From contig CM055093.1 in the NCBI GenBank assembly GCA_029204225.1, forward strand, positions 27,131,566-27,195,565: 64,000 nt of DNA, read 5' to 3'. The notes under the pieces are model-generated. The model worked only from the letters and a program-made list of their open reading frames with translations, made no database searches and was not told the DNA's origin. Source of the DNA: Diphasiastrum complanatum. Taxonomy: Eukaryota; Streptophyta; Lycopodiopsida; Lycopodiales; Lycopodiaceae. The number at the start of each line of letters is the position of its first letter. The stretch's first letter is position 1. Positions 46,499-58,639 of this stretch are shown piece after piece. The position numbers and the translations under genes were made by a program.

Positions 46499-48829
46499 CA
46501 GACATACATGACCAGAATAAAGACAATGAGAGATGAACTGCATTCTATTGACGAGCGCATACGTGATGTGGAGCTGGTGCACAATGCATTGTGCGGCATT
46601 GCAGAATCCTATCAGATGTTTGTGAGCAAAATAGCATCAAGAGAAAGATCGCCAACCTTTGACGAGCTCACAAGAATCTTGATGCAGGAAGAGCAACGAC
46701 AAGAAATGGTGAAAGCTAGACGTCAAAATGCTGACGATCAAGCACTTGCGACACGCCAAAAACAAGGCAAGGGCAAGGGCAAGAAGAAGTCTAAGCAGCA
46801 ATTTGCCAAATCTCAGGAGGATGAGGAATCTTCCAATGAAACTAAGAAGAAAGGCAAGTGCTTCCATTGTGGTACAAAGGGCCATTGGAAGAGTGAATGT
46901 CGCAAATTCTTGGTGGAACAAGACAAGGGGAAACCAAAACAAGCAGGTAACCTTGTCAATGAGAGTGAGATTGAAGACTCTAGCATCTTCATATCTGCAT
47001 TGTCATCTAATCAAGATGATCAAGCATGGTATACAGACTCAAGAGCCACAAGACACATGACAGGTAACAAGAATTGGTTCAGTAGTTTGAAGGTGTTGGA
47101 TAATGGAACATCTGTCTCACAAGCAAATGGTGAGGTGTGCATGATCAAGGGGATAGGCACCATTTCAATCCAACTACCCGATGGCAAAAGCAGGATAATT
47201 AGGGAGGTACTTTACGCACCATGTTTGAGGAAAAATCTACTTTCTGTTGGAGTCATTACTGATCAAAAGTTGAAAGTAGAATTCGCCCATGATCGTTGCT
47301 TTGTGAAGGATGCAAACCAAAAGTTCAAAGTTATTGCGGATGGAGTAAGAGAGCCCAATACAAAATTGTACAGGTTGAATGCTACAATCAAGGGGCAACA
47401 TGGGCTTGTATCGTCCATTCCTTCGCAAACTGAGTTGTGGCATAGGAGGCTTGGTCACTTGAACTTGGGAAGCCTCAGTTTGATGAGAAAATTGGAGATG
47501 GTAACAGGATTGCCTACCATAGAAGATCACTTGGTGTGTGAATCTTGTGTATATGGAAAGCAGCATCGAGAGAAGTTCAATCAAGGGGGTGTTGCAAGAG
47601 CAAAGAACATCCTGGATTTAATCCACACAGATTTATGCGGGCCTATGAGGACTATGTCCTTAGGTAAAGCCTTCTATTTCATGACCTTTATTGATGATAT
47701 GTCATGTAAGACGTGGATCTACTTCTTGAAGCAGAAATCAGATGCATTTGATAACTTCAAGAGCTTCAAAGCACTGGTAAAAAATTAGACAGGTAGGAAG
47801 ATCAAAGTCCTAAGATTAGATAGTGGAGGTGAGTACAAGTCTAATGACTTCAATGATCTTTGTGATCAATGTGGGATTAAAAGACAATTTACGCAAGCTC
47901 ATACTCTTGCTCTCAATGGTGTAGCTGAGCGTAAAAATCATGCGATTGTGGAAAGTGCCAGATCTATGCTAGCTGAGATGAAACTACCAAAAGATTTTTG
48001 GTCAGAAGCATGTAGCATGGCAGTCTATCTTCAAAATAGAAGTCCTACCATTGCCATACCAAAGATAACACCTGAAGAAGCATTCACGAAGAAGAAGCCA
48101 AAGGTGAACCACTTGCAAATCTTTGGATGTAAGGCCTTTGTACACATTCCTAAGGAAGAGAGATGTAAACTTGATGTAAAATCTATCAAGTGCATATTCC
48201 TAGGATATGATGATCATGTGAAGGGCTATAGATGTTTTGATCCAGTCGAAAACAAAATCCATATAAGCCCTGATGTTATCTTTGATGAATCCAAGATGTA
48301 TGAAGACGAGGATGCTGAGAAGATAGACACATACAGTGGAAAAAATGGTATAGTGAGGATACCATCTAATGATGATCCATTCATTGACCTTCTGAGTGAT
48401 GAACATGAGGATACATCTCAAGATACTACTACTCAACCTCAAGAAATAGGCTGGAGAAGTAGGGACAAACCTTTTGGTGCAAGAAGGATTGAAGTTGCAG
48501 GTGACAGATGCAAGGAGAAGGATGTACCATGGGATAAATTTTCACCAGGAAGCCGATCACCTGACAGAAAGCTCCCTAAGTGGTTTGAGAGATTGTTGGA
48601 GAGCTGCGACATAGATGACTTTCCAGGATCATCTAACCAGGGAGAGCTACAAAGATCAACAAGAGAGAAGATACTACTGAAAGGTATGAAGCAAATTATG
48701 CTATCTTATCTAGCATTATTCAAAGCAAAGAACCTTCGACTTATGGTGAAGCAAAGGATGATGACATTTGGGTCAAGGCCATGGGAGAGGAGATGGAGTC
48801 AATTGCTAAGCATAGCACATGGGACTTAG
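46499..48829 (+). pseudogene. Copia element 1 gag-protease-integrase frame
   Basis: Gag helix region (IQTYMTRIKTMRDELHSI onward), lysine-rich linker, CCHC knuckle CFHCGTKGHWKSEC (about 46858-46900). Protease motif WYTDSRATRHM: the active-site Gly of the usual D-S/T-G is Arg here. Pre-integrase WHRRLGHLNLGSL and CESCVYGKQH. Integrase: HTDLCGPM, FIDDMSCKTWIYF, LRLDSGGEYKSN and NGVAERKNHAIVESA, with all three catalytic acids present, then IFGCKAFVHIP. A single in-frame TAG (47786-47788) lies between the first and second catalytic acids; the frame is otherwise open to 48829. Translation upstream of 46499 is family R, not gag. Confidence 0.9.
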
Positions 48830-50158
48830 TAGAGCCACTAGTTGGCAGGAAATCCATTGGTTGCAAATGGGTATACAGGACCAAGTACCATGCAGATGGA
48901 AGTGTAGCAAAACACAAAGCAAGATTAGTGATCAAAGGGTACGCACAAAATAAAGACATCGACTATGAGGAGACCTTTGCGCCGGTTTGTAAGTGGAATA
49001 CTCTACGTCTACTTATTGCTTTAGCTTCACATTTTGGTTGGCCATTGCATCAGATGGATGTGAAATCTACTTTTCTAAATGGTGAGTTAGAAGAAGAAGT
49101 GTTCATGGATCAAACTAAAGGCTTTGTAATGAAAGGACAGGAAAATAAAGTATGTTACTTGAAGAAAGCACTTTATGGTCTTAAACAAGCACCACGTGGG
49201 TGATATAGCAGGACTGATGCCTACTTTTGTTCAAAGGAGATGGTGAGAACACATTCTAATCCAAATCTATATGTCTTATGTTTTGATGGTATGGTTGCTT
49301 TGATTGCTCTTTATGTTGATGACTTGATTATTACGGGAAATAATCAAGAGATGATAGACATGATTAAGAAAGACCTCATGGAACAATTCGAGATGACAGA
49401 TCTCAGCCTGATGCATTACTGCCTTGGAGTAGAAGTGTGGCAAAAAGGACATGAAGTGGGTTTAACACAGGTGAAATATGTCAAAGAGTTGTTGCACATG
49501 TTTAGGTTGCAGGATTGCAAACTAGTAAATACTCATATTGAACATATGCTATGTTGTTGGCATTGTAAGTCAGTTTATGGCAGCACATACGGAAACGCAT
49601 TGGAAGACAGCTAAACGCATTTTGCGTTATGTGAAAGGCACTTCAGAGTATGGCTTGATTTATAGGAAGCATGATGGTTTACCTAAGTTGTGTGGCTATG
49701 TGGATGCGGATTGGGGAGGTGACTATGATGATCATAGATCCACCACAGGATATATATTCCAGTTTTGTGGTAGTTGCTTTTCCTGTTCTAGTAAGAAGAA
49801 AAGTACAATTGCTCTTTCGACCACAGAAGCAGAGTATAAGGCAATGTGTAGTGCAGCACATGAAGCTATATGGTTGAGACAAATCTTGGAAGAAATTGGC
49901 ATGAAGCAGAAAAATCCCACGACTTTACATAGCGACAGTCAGAGTGGCATTCAGCTAGCAAAGAACCCAGTGTTCCATGCGAGAACTAAACACATTGAGA
50001 TTCAGTATCACTTCATACGTGAGAGGCTGCTAAGTTGTAAAATTCATGTTGTTCATTGTAACACAGAAGAACAACTAGCTGATATTTTCACTAAGCCACT
50101 TACTGGAGAAAAGTTTGATAAGTTTAGATCAAAGCTTTCTGTACTTAAAATTTGTTGA
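48690..50158 (+). pseudogene. Copia element 1 reverse transcriptase and RNase H
   Basis: RT: CKWVYRTKYHADGSV, ARLVIKGYAQ, ETFAPV, KSTFLNGELEEEVFM, ALYGLKQAPRG and the catalytic LYVDDLII. A TGA directly follows QAPRG (49201-49203), after which the same frame continues. Near 49540 the frame changes and the usual segment before RNase H is shortened. RNase H: GYVDADWGGD, STTEAEYKAM, LHSDSQSG, HIEIQYHFIRE, ADIFTKPL, ending at the TGA at 50156-50158. Catalytic residues of both domains are present; only frame breaks disable it. Confidence 0.9.
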
Positions 50159-50199
50159 CTTTAAAGCTATGTATATGACTGTATAAAAAGTGACTCTAC

Positions 50200-50212
50200 T
50201 TTAAGGGAGAGA
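50200..50212 (+). other. Polypurine tract of copia element 1
   Basis: TTTAAGGGAGAGA immediately before the 3' LTR. Confidence 0.75.
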
Positions 50213-50491
50213 GTTAGAATTAAAGTAGAATCACTGTGTTACTATACTGTGGGTCCTATCAGTGGATAAGGATCAGTTGGCCTCGCCACAAGGCAAGTCG
50301 ACGGGACACGCGTCCCGCCAACGGCAACCTGGGTCATGCATGGGTTGCCTGAGTGAACAACTATATGTACACTGTAATTTCATTTTGAGAAATACAGTTG
50401 CTATGTGAGCTTGCTGTGGAGAATGTTTTTTGTCTGTGTTACTGTGTAGCATGATCTGTGTTCTTGTGCAAAGCAAATTCTAAGTCTAACA
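50213..50491 (+). repeat. 3' LTR of copia element 1
   Basis: Starts with a GTTAGAATT inverted end (the expected leading T is altered) and ends ATTCTAAGTCTAACA, so the LTR ends are inverted repeats of TTAGA. About 279 bp, with a GC-rich block at 50275-50340. No 5' partner in the window. Confidence 0.75.
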
Positions 50492-50967
50492 GTACGATCA
50501 ACTAACCCTAAACCACCAAGATCAAGCTTACTTTTCTTTCTATCTCTTTTCTCTCACAAAAAGATGGAGCAAGAAAAAAAAGCACGGATGAATTACAAAT
50601 CATCCCTCTTTATAGTAAATTCTAGGGCACTTGGCCTCAAAGCCTATTGGCCAATTACTACCTCCCTCATTTTATTCACTAACTTGACTAATCGGCCCTG
50701 GGACACTTGGCCTCAAAGCCTATTGGCCAATTCCTACCTCCCTCATTTTATTCACTAACTTGACTAAGCAGACGACATTCCATTCTCTCAATTTGGCCTA
50801 AAGTCTCTTTATTAACTTCTAATCAATCAAATAACTATGTGATCATTAGACTGGACTTACACACACATGATGGTGCTAAATCCCACTCACTTATTAACCG
50901 CTACTAAATGAATAATCTAATTAGAAACTAGGGTTGTCTCGATATCCGCAAACCCTCCAACAATATC
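50490..50967 (-). repeat. 3' LTR, family L, of non-coding element copy 1
   Basis: Minus-strand LTR starting TGTTGGAGGGTTTGCGGATAT at 50967, preceded on that strand by a polypurine-like TTTTGGTGGGGATAT. Contains a TATA box (TTTACTATAAAGAGG on the minus strand). A 76-bp tandem duplication lies inside: CACTTGGCCTCAAAGCC starts at 50628 and again at 50704. Confidence 0.7.
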
Positions 50968-53900
50968 CCCACCAAAATTGGTGATGGTCCCATGACATCT
51001 CACAAGATTTATTAGGACTCTTGATTTGCCTCATGCTGGATTTTGATCAAATGCTATTTAATCTTTTTCATGAACTCCAGACGCTTGATGTTAAAATCTC
51101 TGTGATATGGTAAGAAACACTTATCTGCATCAGACAACCAATTGGATGTCATCAAAGTAGCAAAATTTCTTTTATAAAGGCCTCCCAACATCATTGCACG
51201 GTAGTACAATCTAGCGATTGGAAGTTGATCTTAAACTTGCAAGGATGTCATTGGCTTATTTGGATCGAATGTCAATGCCAACAAATAATCATCCCATCTG
51301 CATTATATGGATGCGAGACAAGCCAAGTCTTTTGCAGATAATGTTGACTGTCTACTTGTGGAATCTGGTGAGAATTGGTACTCTTACGCATATGCATGTA
51401 AAGCTCTATGGAAATCCATTGATATTGTCCATGTGTACAACTAGTGGATGATCGGCTAGTTCGGAGTATTAATCATGATTATGTCCAATGGCACTCCACA
51501 TTCAGCCCACTTATTTCTTCCTGACTTGGGAACATAGTATGGATTAACCGGCAATTGTCTCGGGCTTGTCACATAGCTCTTTATTGTCTTCTCAAAAACA
51601 ATAATGTGCCAAGTTGGTTGTTCACCCAATGCTGGCAACTTGTTCAATTCTTTCTCTCTCTCTATCTCTAAAGTCTTGAACTTGACAACCCATCCACCTC
51701 GGAAGGATTCATGTGGATGTTGTTGTAGAAATGTCTAGATTCCCTCCTTGATAGTGACCAAACTCTGAAAGGCTTTTTTGGCCAAAATACTTCTCTATGA
51801 TGGCCCTACTTCTGATGATGGAACTTTTGTGACCTCTTCAACTTTCCTAGAATCCACATCCATCATTCTATCACCCATATCCTCTTGCCCCTAAGCCAAA
51901 TCAACATGTGGGGGCGAGAAAGAAGGCATTGTAGGCACCTAGATCTATGGAGTTTCTTGAAGCGTGGTAGAGGCTAACTATTCATGGCCATTGATGATCT
52001 CTTTGGCCTTTGTCAACATTTGTGTGGCCAAATTTTTATTATCATCAAATTTCTTTTGAAATTCTTCCAAAGTAGCTATGTAGTTGTCTACTTTGTGTAA
52101 CAACTAATTGATTTTGTTCTATGATACCAGCCTTGGTGCCACTGGTGTATGCAACAGAATTACTCATTTTTGCGGCCACGATATCCAACTCTTGCAATAT
52201 CCATTCCTTCTCCAACTAAGCCATGTCAAACTGACTCTAGAGCAAAGGCCTCTAAGATAGCTTGATCAACTTGCTCTTGGGCCTTTAATAGTGCACCATG
52301 TAATTTTCTTACAAAGTGTTGTAGGGCATCATCATGTTGTTGAACAACTTTCAAGTCTTCTGTCAGCTGGCCTCATGTTGTTGTGCCACTTGCAATTCTG
52401 TGTCTAAGTTGATCAGATTCTGGCTTATTATTGTGTTTTTGTTGCCCAGATCTAATATTCTCTTGTCCAAAAAAAAATTATGCTCTATCATTTTATGGAT
52501 CATTTGTTCTAGGTGTGAATGAATTCCCAAGATATCACCAAAATCAAGAGTGATTTACGGCCCGCTTATTCATCTTACAGCTCCTTGTGGTGTTGATGGT
52601 CCAGGCTCAAAGTTCTTCTGACTATCCTCTTCTTCAAAAATATCTTCTCCTTCAAATTTCCTTAGCATTGTTGCATCAAATATCTTTCAAGATCGCATGC
52701 CAGAATGATCGAAAAGAATCTAGAGCTTGATAGGTAGCAGGTTAGGATGTTGATTCATCTTGAAGTGTCATGAAACTGATCAAAACTCATTCTAGAAGAA
52801 TTAAGATTGAAAGAAGGAGGTCTTCGAGGCAAGATGAAGTTCATCTCAGTGTCAAGGAATCATTGATCAGATTCAGGAACATCGGAATCAAGGGTGACAC
52901 AGCCCTAGGTGGGCGGTAGAAACAAATTGCACTTCTGTTGGTCTGATGGTTAACCCAATTTTGATAGAAGGCAATATCAAAGAATCAGTGGCAAATGTGG
53001 TTGTAGAAAATGAATGGATGGGAAGGTCTGATCTAGTTGTGGCAGGTAAAATTGGCGCAGTTAGTTGTGGTTGCTGAGAACAACAACAAGCCACAAGAGG
53101 CGAGTAGGGTGAAACAATCTTGCTACGGACCCCTCACCTCCTCTGTGAGGTGCTTGCTTGGTGGGACGACTCTGTAGGTGCCAGTTTGTATATTTCTAGA
53201 ATGGATTGTGCCTGAAACCCATGCACCTTGCTCTCCAACAAGGATGCGGCCAAGGACGAGAGAAGAGAGCCTATTGCAAATTGATTCTTCGTATTTGATT
53301 TAATGGCTCTCTTCAATTCTCCAAAAAATATTTTGTATCAATCATACGGTAGGACTGTCTACGTCTCAAACTCTGCATGAGATTCAAACAAACAGTAAAG
53401 GATTTGTGATACAATCAGCTCCTTCCATATGTTTCTCACCATCAATAAACGATTCATGAGCTGGGTAGCTGCCTAAACGATGGGATCTCTGATGGAACCA
53501 TCATTGGTGTAGTACTAGACGACATTGTGTCAGCGTAATGGCAGCATTGGCCACTTCGTGAGAAGAATTGGACCTCACTCCAAAAATTATGTCTATAGTA
53601 GGGGCGGCCTCTAGTACCCGCACCTTGTGCATTACTCCTTGATAGATAATATAAAATTTGGCATTGGTTTCATCCCACGTATCGAAGTCCATATTGATAA
53701 ATTCCATACACATTAATTGATTTTAAAAAACCAATGGTGTGGATCCCCATCTCTTTGAGTAGAGACTCAACGAAGGTCAACCATTCTACCACTCTTTCAG
53801 TGCTAGACAAAGCGATAATGTCCGTTGAGGTTGGAACTTCACGTTGGATGATGGATCAGGGTGGCACAGAGGTGTCAGAATCAGTAGAAGACATTATTGC

Positions 53901-54025
53901 AGTACATAAGGTATGCAACAATTATATGATCAGAAGGCTAGAAAGTGCGTCAGAAGGCTTTTAGGATATTTTTAGAAAGTTTGGTAGTGAAAAAAATTCG
54001 CAAGAGCTTCCCTAGCAATGGTGAG
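50968..54025 (-). mobile_element. LTR element with non-coding interior, copy 1
   Basis: On the minus strand it runs from a degenerate primer-site-like stretch (about 54000-54025, alignable with the 27640 site and its downstream AATTTTT) to the polypurine tract at about 50975. About 3 kb with only short frames. The best are 53501-53713 (MDFDTWDETNAKFYIIYQ), 52888-53094 and 51456-51647 (TSPRQLPVNPYYVPK). No protease, RT or integrase. Probably non-autonomous, mobilised by a related gypsy element; that is inference. Confidence 0.55.
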
Positions 54026-54044
54026 ATATGAACTCAAATTCGAC

Positions 54045-54235
54045 CCTTATGTAGACAAATTGGCCAATAGGCTTTGAGGCCAAGTGCCCTAGAGTTTACT
54101 ATAAAGATGGATGATTTGTAATTCATCCGTGCTCTTTTTTCTTGCTCCATCTTTTTGTGAGAGAAAAGAGATAGAAATAAAAGTAAGCTTGATCTTGGTG
54201 GTTTAGGGTTAGTTGATCGTACTGTTAGATGTTGA
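54045..54235 (+). repeat. Inverted LTR fragment, family L
   Basis: Reverse complement of 50480-50665, including TTGATCTTGGTGGTTTAGGG and the TATA region. It sits where the 5' LTR of copy 1 should be, but in the opposite orientation, pointing to a rearrangement. Confidence 0.75.
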
Positions 54236-54424
54236 GTCACAAGCATGTCTATGAATCGTAATTATACTATCGCTCTCATGGGAACAAACTTCTGCATGAC
54301 ATGTTAGAATCTTCTTCATTTCTTGATGCATTGTAGGCTTAGGTCTAGGATTGAAGGCAGATAGAAAAATCCACTACAATTTGTAGTATAGTGGTGAGTA
54401 TTTCTGCCTGCCACCTGAGTTAGT

Positions 54425-54725
54425 ACCCCATTTTATTCACTAACTTGACTAATCGGCCCTGGGACACTTGGCCTCAAAGCCTATTGGCCAATTCCTACCT
54501 CCCTCATTTTATTCACTAACTTGACTAATCGAGCGACATTCCATTCTCTCAATTTGGCCTAAAGTCTCTTTATTAACTTCTAATCAATCAAAGAACTATG
54601 TGATCATTAGGTTGGACTTACACACACAGGATGGTGCTAAATCCCTCTCACTTATTAACTGCTACTAAATGAATAATCTAATTAGGAACTAGGGTTGTCT
54701 CGATATCCGCAAACCCTCCAACAAT
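54425..54725 (-). repeat. Partial 3' LTR, family L, of copy 2
   Basis: Matches 50665-50967, including the tandem-duplicated block and the terminal CCGCAAACCCTCCAACA. Confidence 0.75.
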
Positions 54726-56610
54726 ATTACCACCAAAATTGGTGACGGTCCCATGACATCTCACAAGATTTATTAGGACTCTTGATTTGCCTCATGCTGG
54801 ATTTTGATCAAATGCTATTTAATCTTTTTCATGAACTCCACACACTTGATGTTAAAATCTCTATGATATGGTAAGAAACACTTATTTGCATCACACAACC
54901 TATTGACATCAAGTAACGAAATTCCTTTTACAAAGGCCTCCCAACATCATTGCACGGTAGTACAATCTAGCGATTGGAAGTTGATCTTAAACTTGCAAGA
55001 ATGTCATTGGCTTATTTGGATCGAATGTCAATGCCAACAAATAATCATCCCATCTGCATTATATGGATGCGAGACAAGCCAAGTCTTTTGCAAATAATGT
55101 TGATTGTCTACTTGTGGAATCTGGCGAGAATTGGTACTCTTACGCATATGCATGTAAAGCTCTATGGAAATCCATTGATATTGTCCATGTGTACAACTAG
55201 TGGAATCATGATTAAGTCCAATGGCACTCCACATTCAGCCCACTTATTTCTTCGCGGCTTGGGAACATAGTATGGATTAACCGGCAATTGTCTTGGGCTT
55301 GTCACATAGCTCTTTATTGATTCAGGTGTCTTCTCAAAAACAATAATGTGCCAAGTTGGTTGTTCACCCAATGCTGGCAACTTGTTCAATTCTTTCTCTC
55401 TCTCTATCTCTAAAGTCTCGAACTTGACAACCCATCCACCTCGGAAGGATTCATGTGGATGTTGTTGTAGAAATGTCTAGATTCCCTCCTTGATAGTGAC
55501 CAAACTCTGAAAGGCTTTTTTGGTCAAAATACTTCTCTATGATGGCCCTACTTCTGATGATGGAACTTTTGTGACCTCTTCAACTTTCCTAGAATCCACA
55601 TCCATCATTCTATCACCCATATCCTCTTGCCCTTAAGCCAAATCAACATGTGGGTGCGAGAAAGAAGGCATTGTAGGCACCTAGATCTATGGAGTTTCTT
55701 GAAGCGTGGTAGAGGCTAACTATTCATGGCCGTTGATGATCTCTTTGGCCTTTGTCAACATTTGTGTGGCCAAATTTTTATTATCATCAAATTTCTTTTG
55801 AAATTCTTCCAAAGTAGCTATGTAATTGTCTACTTTGTGTAACAACAAATTGATGTGAATGAATTGTTCTAGACGTGAATTCCCAAGATATCACCAAAAT
55901 CAAGAGTGATTTACGACCCGCTCATTCATGTTACAGCTCCTTGTGGTGTTGATGGTCCAGGCTCAAAGTTCTTCTGACTATCCTCTTCTTAAAAAATATC
56001 TTCTCCTTCAAATTTCCTTAGCATTGTTGCATCAAATATCTTTCAAGATCGCGCGCCAAGAATGATCGATTAGAATCTAGAGCTTGATAGGTAGCAGGTT
56101 AGGACGCTGATTCATCTTGAAGTGTCATGAAACTGATCAAAACTCATTCTAGAAGAATTAAGATTGAAAGGAGGAGGGCTTCGTGGCAAGATGAAGTTGA
56201 TCTCAGTGTCAAGGAATCATTGATCAGATTCAGGAACATCGGGGTCAAGGGTGACACAGCCCTAGGTGGGGGGTAGAAATAGATTGCACTTCTATTGGTC
56301 TGATGGTTAACCCAATTTTGATAGAAGGCAATATCAAAGAATCTGTGGCAAATGTGGTTGTAGAAAATGAATGGATGGGAAGGTTTGATCTGGTTGTGGC
56401 AGGTAAAATTGGCGCAGTTAGTTGTGGTTGCTGAGAACAACAGCAAGCCGCAAGAGGCGAGTAGGGTGAAACAATCTTGCTATGGACCCCTCACCTCCTC
56501 TGTGAGGTGCTTGCTTGGTGGGATGACTCTGTAGGTGCCAGTTTGTATATTTCTAGAACGGATTGTGCCTAAAACCCATGCACCTTGCTCTAGAACAAGG
56601 ATGCGGCATT
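54726..56610 (-). mobile_element. LTR element with non-coding interior, copy 2
   Basis: Collinear with 50968-53253 at high similarity (offset about 3755 bp), for example CCTCCCAACATCATTGCACGG at 51179 and 54938. A roughly 400-bp segment of copy 1 (about 52113-52520) is missing here. It ends at about 56610, where it passes into a different repeat. Confidence 0.7.
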
Positions 56611-56614
56611 AGAG

Positions 56615-57060
56615 GAGTTCTCAATATCAAAAAGACCCTTTGTAAAGATACTTTTATTTTTTTCTTTAGTTTTGACCGTCACCAGGCCCAATCAAAATGC
56701 ACAGATTTGAAATCTACGTAACATAGTTCAAATTAACTAGAAAATAAAAATGCAATATAGAAAACTTTGAAATTTTTGTCCGGGCAGCATGGACATATCC
56801 CATTGGTTTCTTCTTCCTGCTCGACATGTGCTAATCTGCCCGACGTCAATTTCTCAAGTTAAATTTACTTTACTATGCTGGTTAGTATAATGAAATTTTC
56901 TAACTATACTAGTTACAGTTATAGAAATATAGTATGTACGGTTACATAAAATATGGTATACGCAGTAATTGTGACTATGTTGGCATTCACATTAGATTAA
57001 ATGTGATATGAAAAATTAAAATTAAGTAACATATCAGAGAGATTTTTGGCGCCCAAGCTT
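56615..57060. other. Dispersed repeat remnant and AT-rich sequence upstream of gene A
   Basis: 56620-56830 resembles 45880-46060. Nothing else recognised. The promoter of gene A would lie here, but no clear TATA box at the usual distance is visible. Confidence 0.4.
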
Positions 57061-57227
57061 TGAAAATAGCAATGGCAAGGAGACCCAGATCTACAATCGA
57101 TTCTGTGATTCTTTACAATGAGAAAGATGAAGCTGATAACTAGAAGCCAACAAAATATACGAAGAACTCATGGGTATTGCTGCATCCATCATCAAAGGGC
57201 AATTTTTGACAAAAGAAAAGAGCAAAA

Positions 57228-58444
57228 ATGACATACAAATCTTATTGGAAAGCAAAAATTTTGGAGTTTAAGACTACCCCGGGAGGTCAATCGATATCAA
57301 AAGTCTTAGTGCAACATGTATATATGCATTCAAAAATCAAAGTACGTGATATCAATCCTCATGATCATCAAAAATGTTATTGTAAGTATATCAAAACATA
57401 TGCACTCTACTGCAATCATAGATGATTTCTTTTATTGATGCTCTTCAGATTATGATTTAAATGTTTCAACATTGTTTTTTTCTTTTAGATTTATATCCAT
57501 CATGCATAAGTGAATGGGAGCCTACACAATCACTTGTAGGAATATTAGACGTGATTCACGATGATGTTGGAAAGCTACAATACAGAGGAAAAAGTCCAAA
57601 GGAACTTGCAGATTGTGGTATCTATTTTTATGAATCTTTATATACGCCACAAACAGATGGAGGTTTTGGCAAGCTCGAAGCAATTCCATTGCCTAGTTTT
57701 CAAAGTGATGAGTGGCCTACTCCTGACAACATTGTTTTTGAATCCTTGAGATGCAAGCTACTCATTGATATTAAAAATGCTACGAAGATAAGCACAGGCT
57801 CAAAAATTGTTCACCTAAGTTGGTTTATCTCATTACATACATTTGTTGATTTTTTCTCGAGTGCTAGTGTTCGTAGGACACCAACTTTATTTGTTTGCAA
57901 GGATTTATCATATGAGACTTTATCAGATCTCATGGATCAAGGCTGGGATAGTAAAACAAATAATGACATAGAATGCAGGATTAAAAAGTCCTCAATGATC
58001 TTTCATTATCATATCGAAAAACAAATGCTCAGTCTCACATTTAGCTACCAGAGATACAAGAAAATTGAAGGTACATGGCTACCACTAGATCAAGACTTTG
58101 AACTAAATGGTCACACAAACCGAATGGAGATAAGCATTATCTACAATGAGGAATATTTGACTATGGTTGAGGTGGAAGAGCACTGGAAGCTTGATTCTAT
58201 CAAAACAGAGCTCATGCTATTACAAACCAATCTACCAACATATTTCAGATTTATCATCAACGGAAGACTCGTAAGTACTTTATGTTCATTGCCATTTCAA
58301 AATAGAACAAAATAATAGAAAATGTCATCATTTACAATTGCACATTCACTAATATTTGCCATGTCACAGATGCGAAAAAGACAGGAGCTGATAACTTGCT
58401 GCAAAGATCTACCTACAACAATCACCATTGTGGGAGAACAATAG
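57228..58444 (+). CDS. Gene A: BAH-like domain protein, three exons
   Basis: Exons 57228-57381, 57489-58270 and 58370-58444, with introns 57382-57488 (GTAAGT...TTTTAG) and 58271-58369 (GTAAGT...CACAG). Both joins preserve the frame (phase 1, then phase 0), strong evidence for a real gene. The N-terminus (YWKAKILEFK, KVLVQHVYMHSKI, YPSCISEWEPTQSLVGILDV) resembles a BAH fold in pattern. The rest (about 250 residues) is unfamiliar. BAH domains bind nucleosomes or histone tails; that role here is inference. A possible earlier start at 57072 (MARRPRSTIDS) is in the same frame but blocked by TAG 57141 and TGA 57210. Those upstream codons look coding (KNSWVLLHPSSKG), so the 5' end may be decayed. 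It converges on gene B. Confidence 0.6.
57382..57488 (+). other. Intron 1 of gene A
   Basis: GTAAGTAT donor, pyrimidine-rich tract and TTTTAG acceptor; 107 bp; frame kept across the join. Confidence 0.75.
58271..58369 (+). other. Intron 2 of gene A
   Basis: GTAAGTAC donor and TGTCACAG acceptor; 99 bp; phase 0. Confidence 0.75.
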
Positions 58445-58639
58445 TTTCAAATAAACTTTAGTAAAAATCTGTGTATACACCCTTTCATTCAATAAATGAA
58501 AGCCCAAGTTGGGCATCTGTACATGTATTTTGTGCTCCCAAATTCATAAACTGGAGCAACATTTGATATGTCAATGTATATTTTTCTATGAAGTCTATAC
58601 ATGTATTTTTGTTCTATGCTATCTATATTTTTTCTGATC

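Larger units (their letters stand above)
46499..50491 (+). mobile_element. Ty1/copia element 1, 5'-truncated
   Basis: Reads gag (from mid-UBN2), CCHC knuckle, protease, pre-integrase, integrase, reverse transcriptase, RNase H, polypurine tract and 3' LTR. The 5' LTR and the beginning of gag are missing, replaced by a family R fragment. Breaks: TAG at 47786-47788, a frameshift at about 48660-48680, TGA at 49201-49203 and a deletion with frame change at about 49540. Domain order (integrase before RT) establishes copia. Confidence 0.95.
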
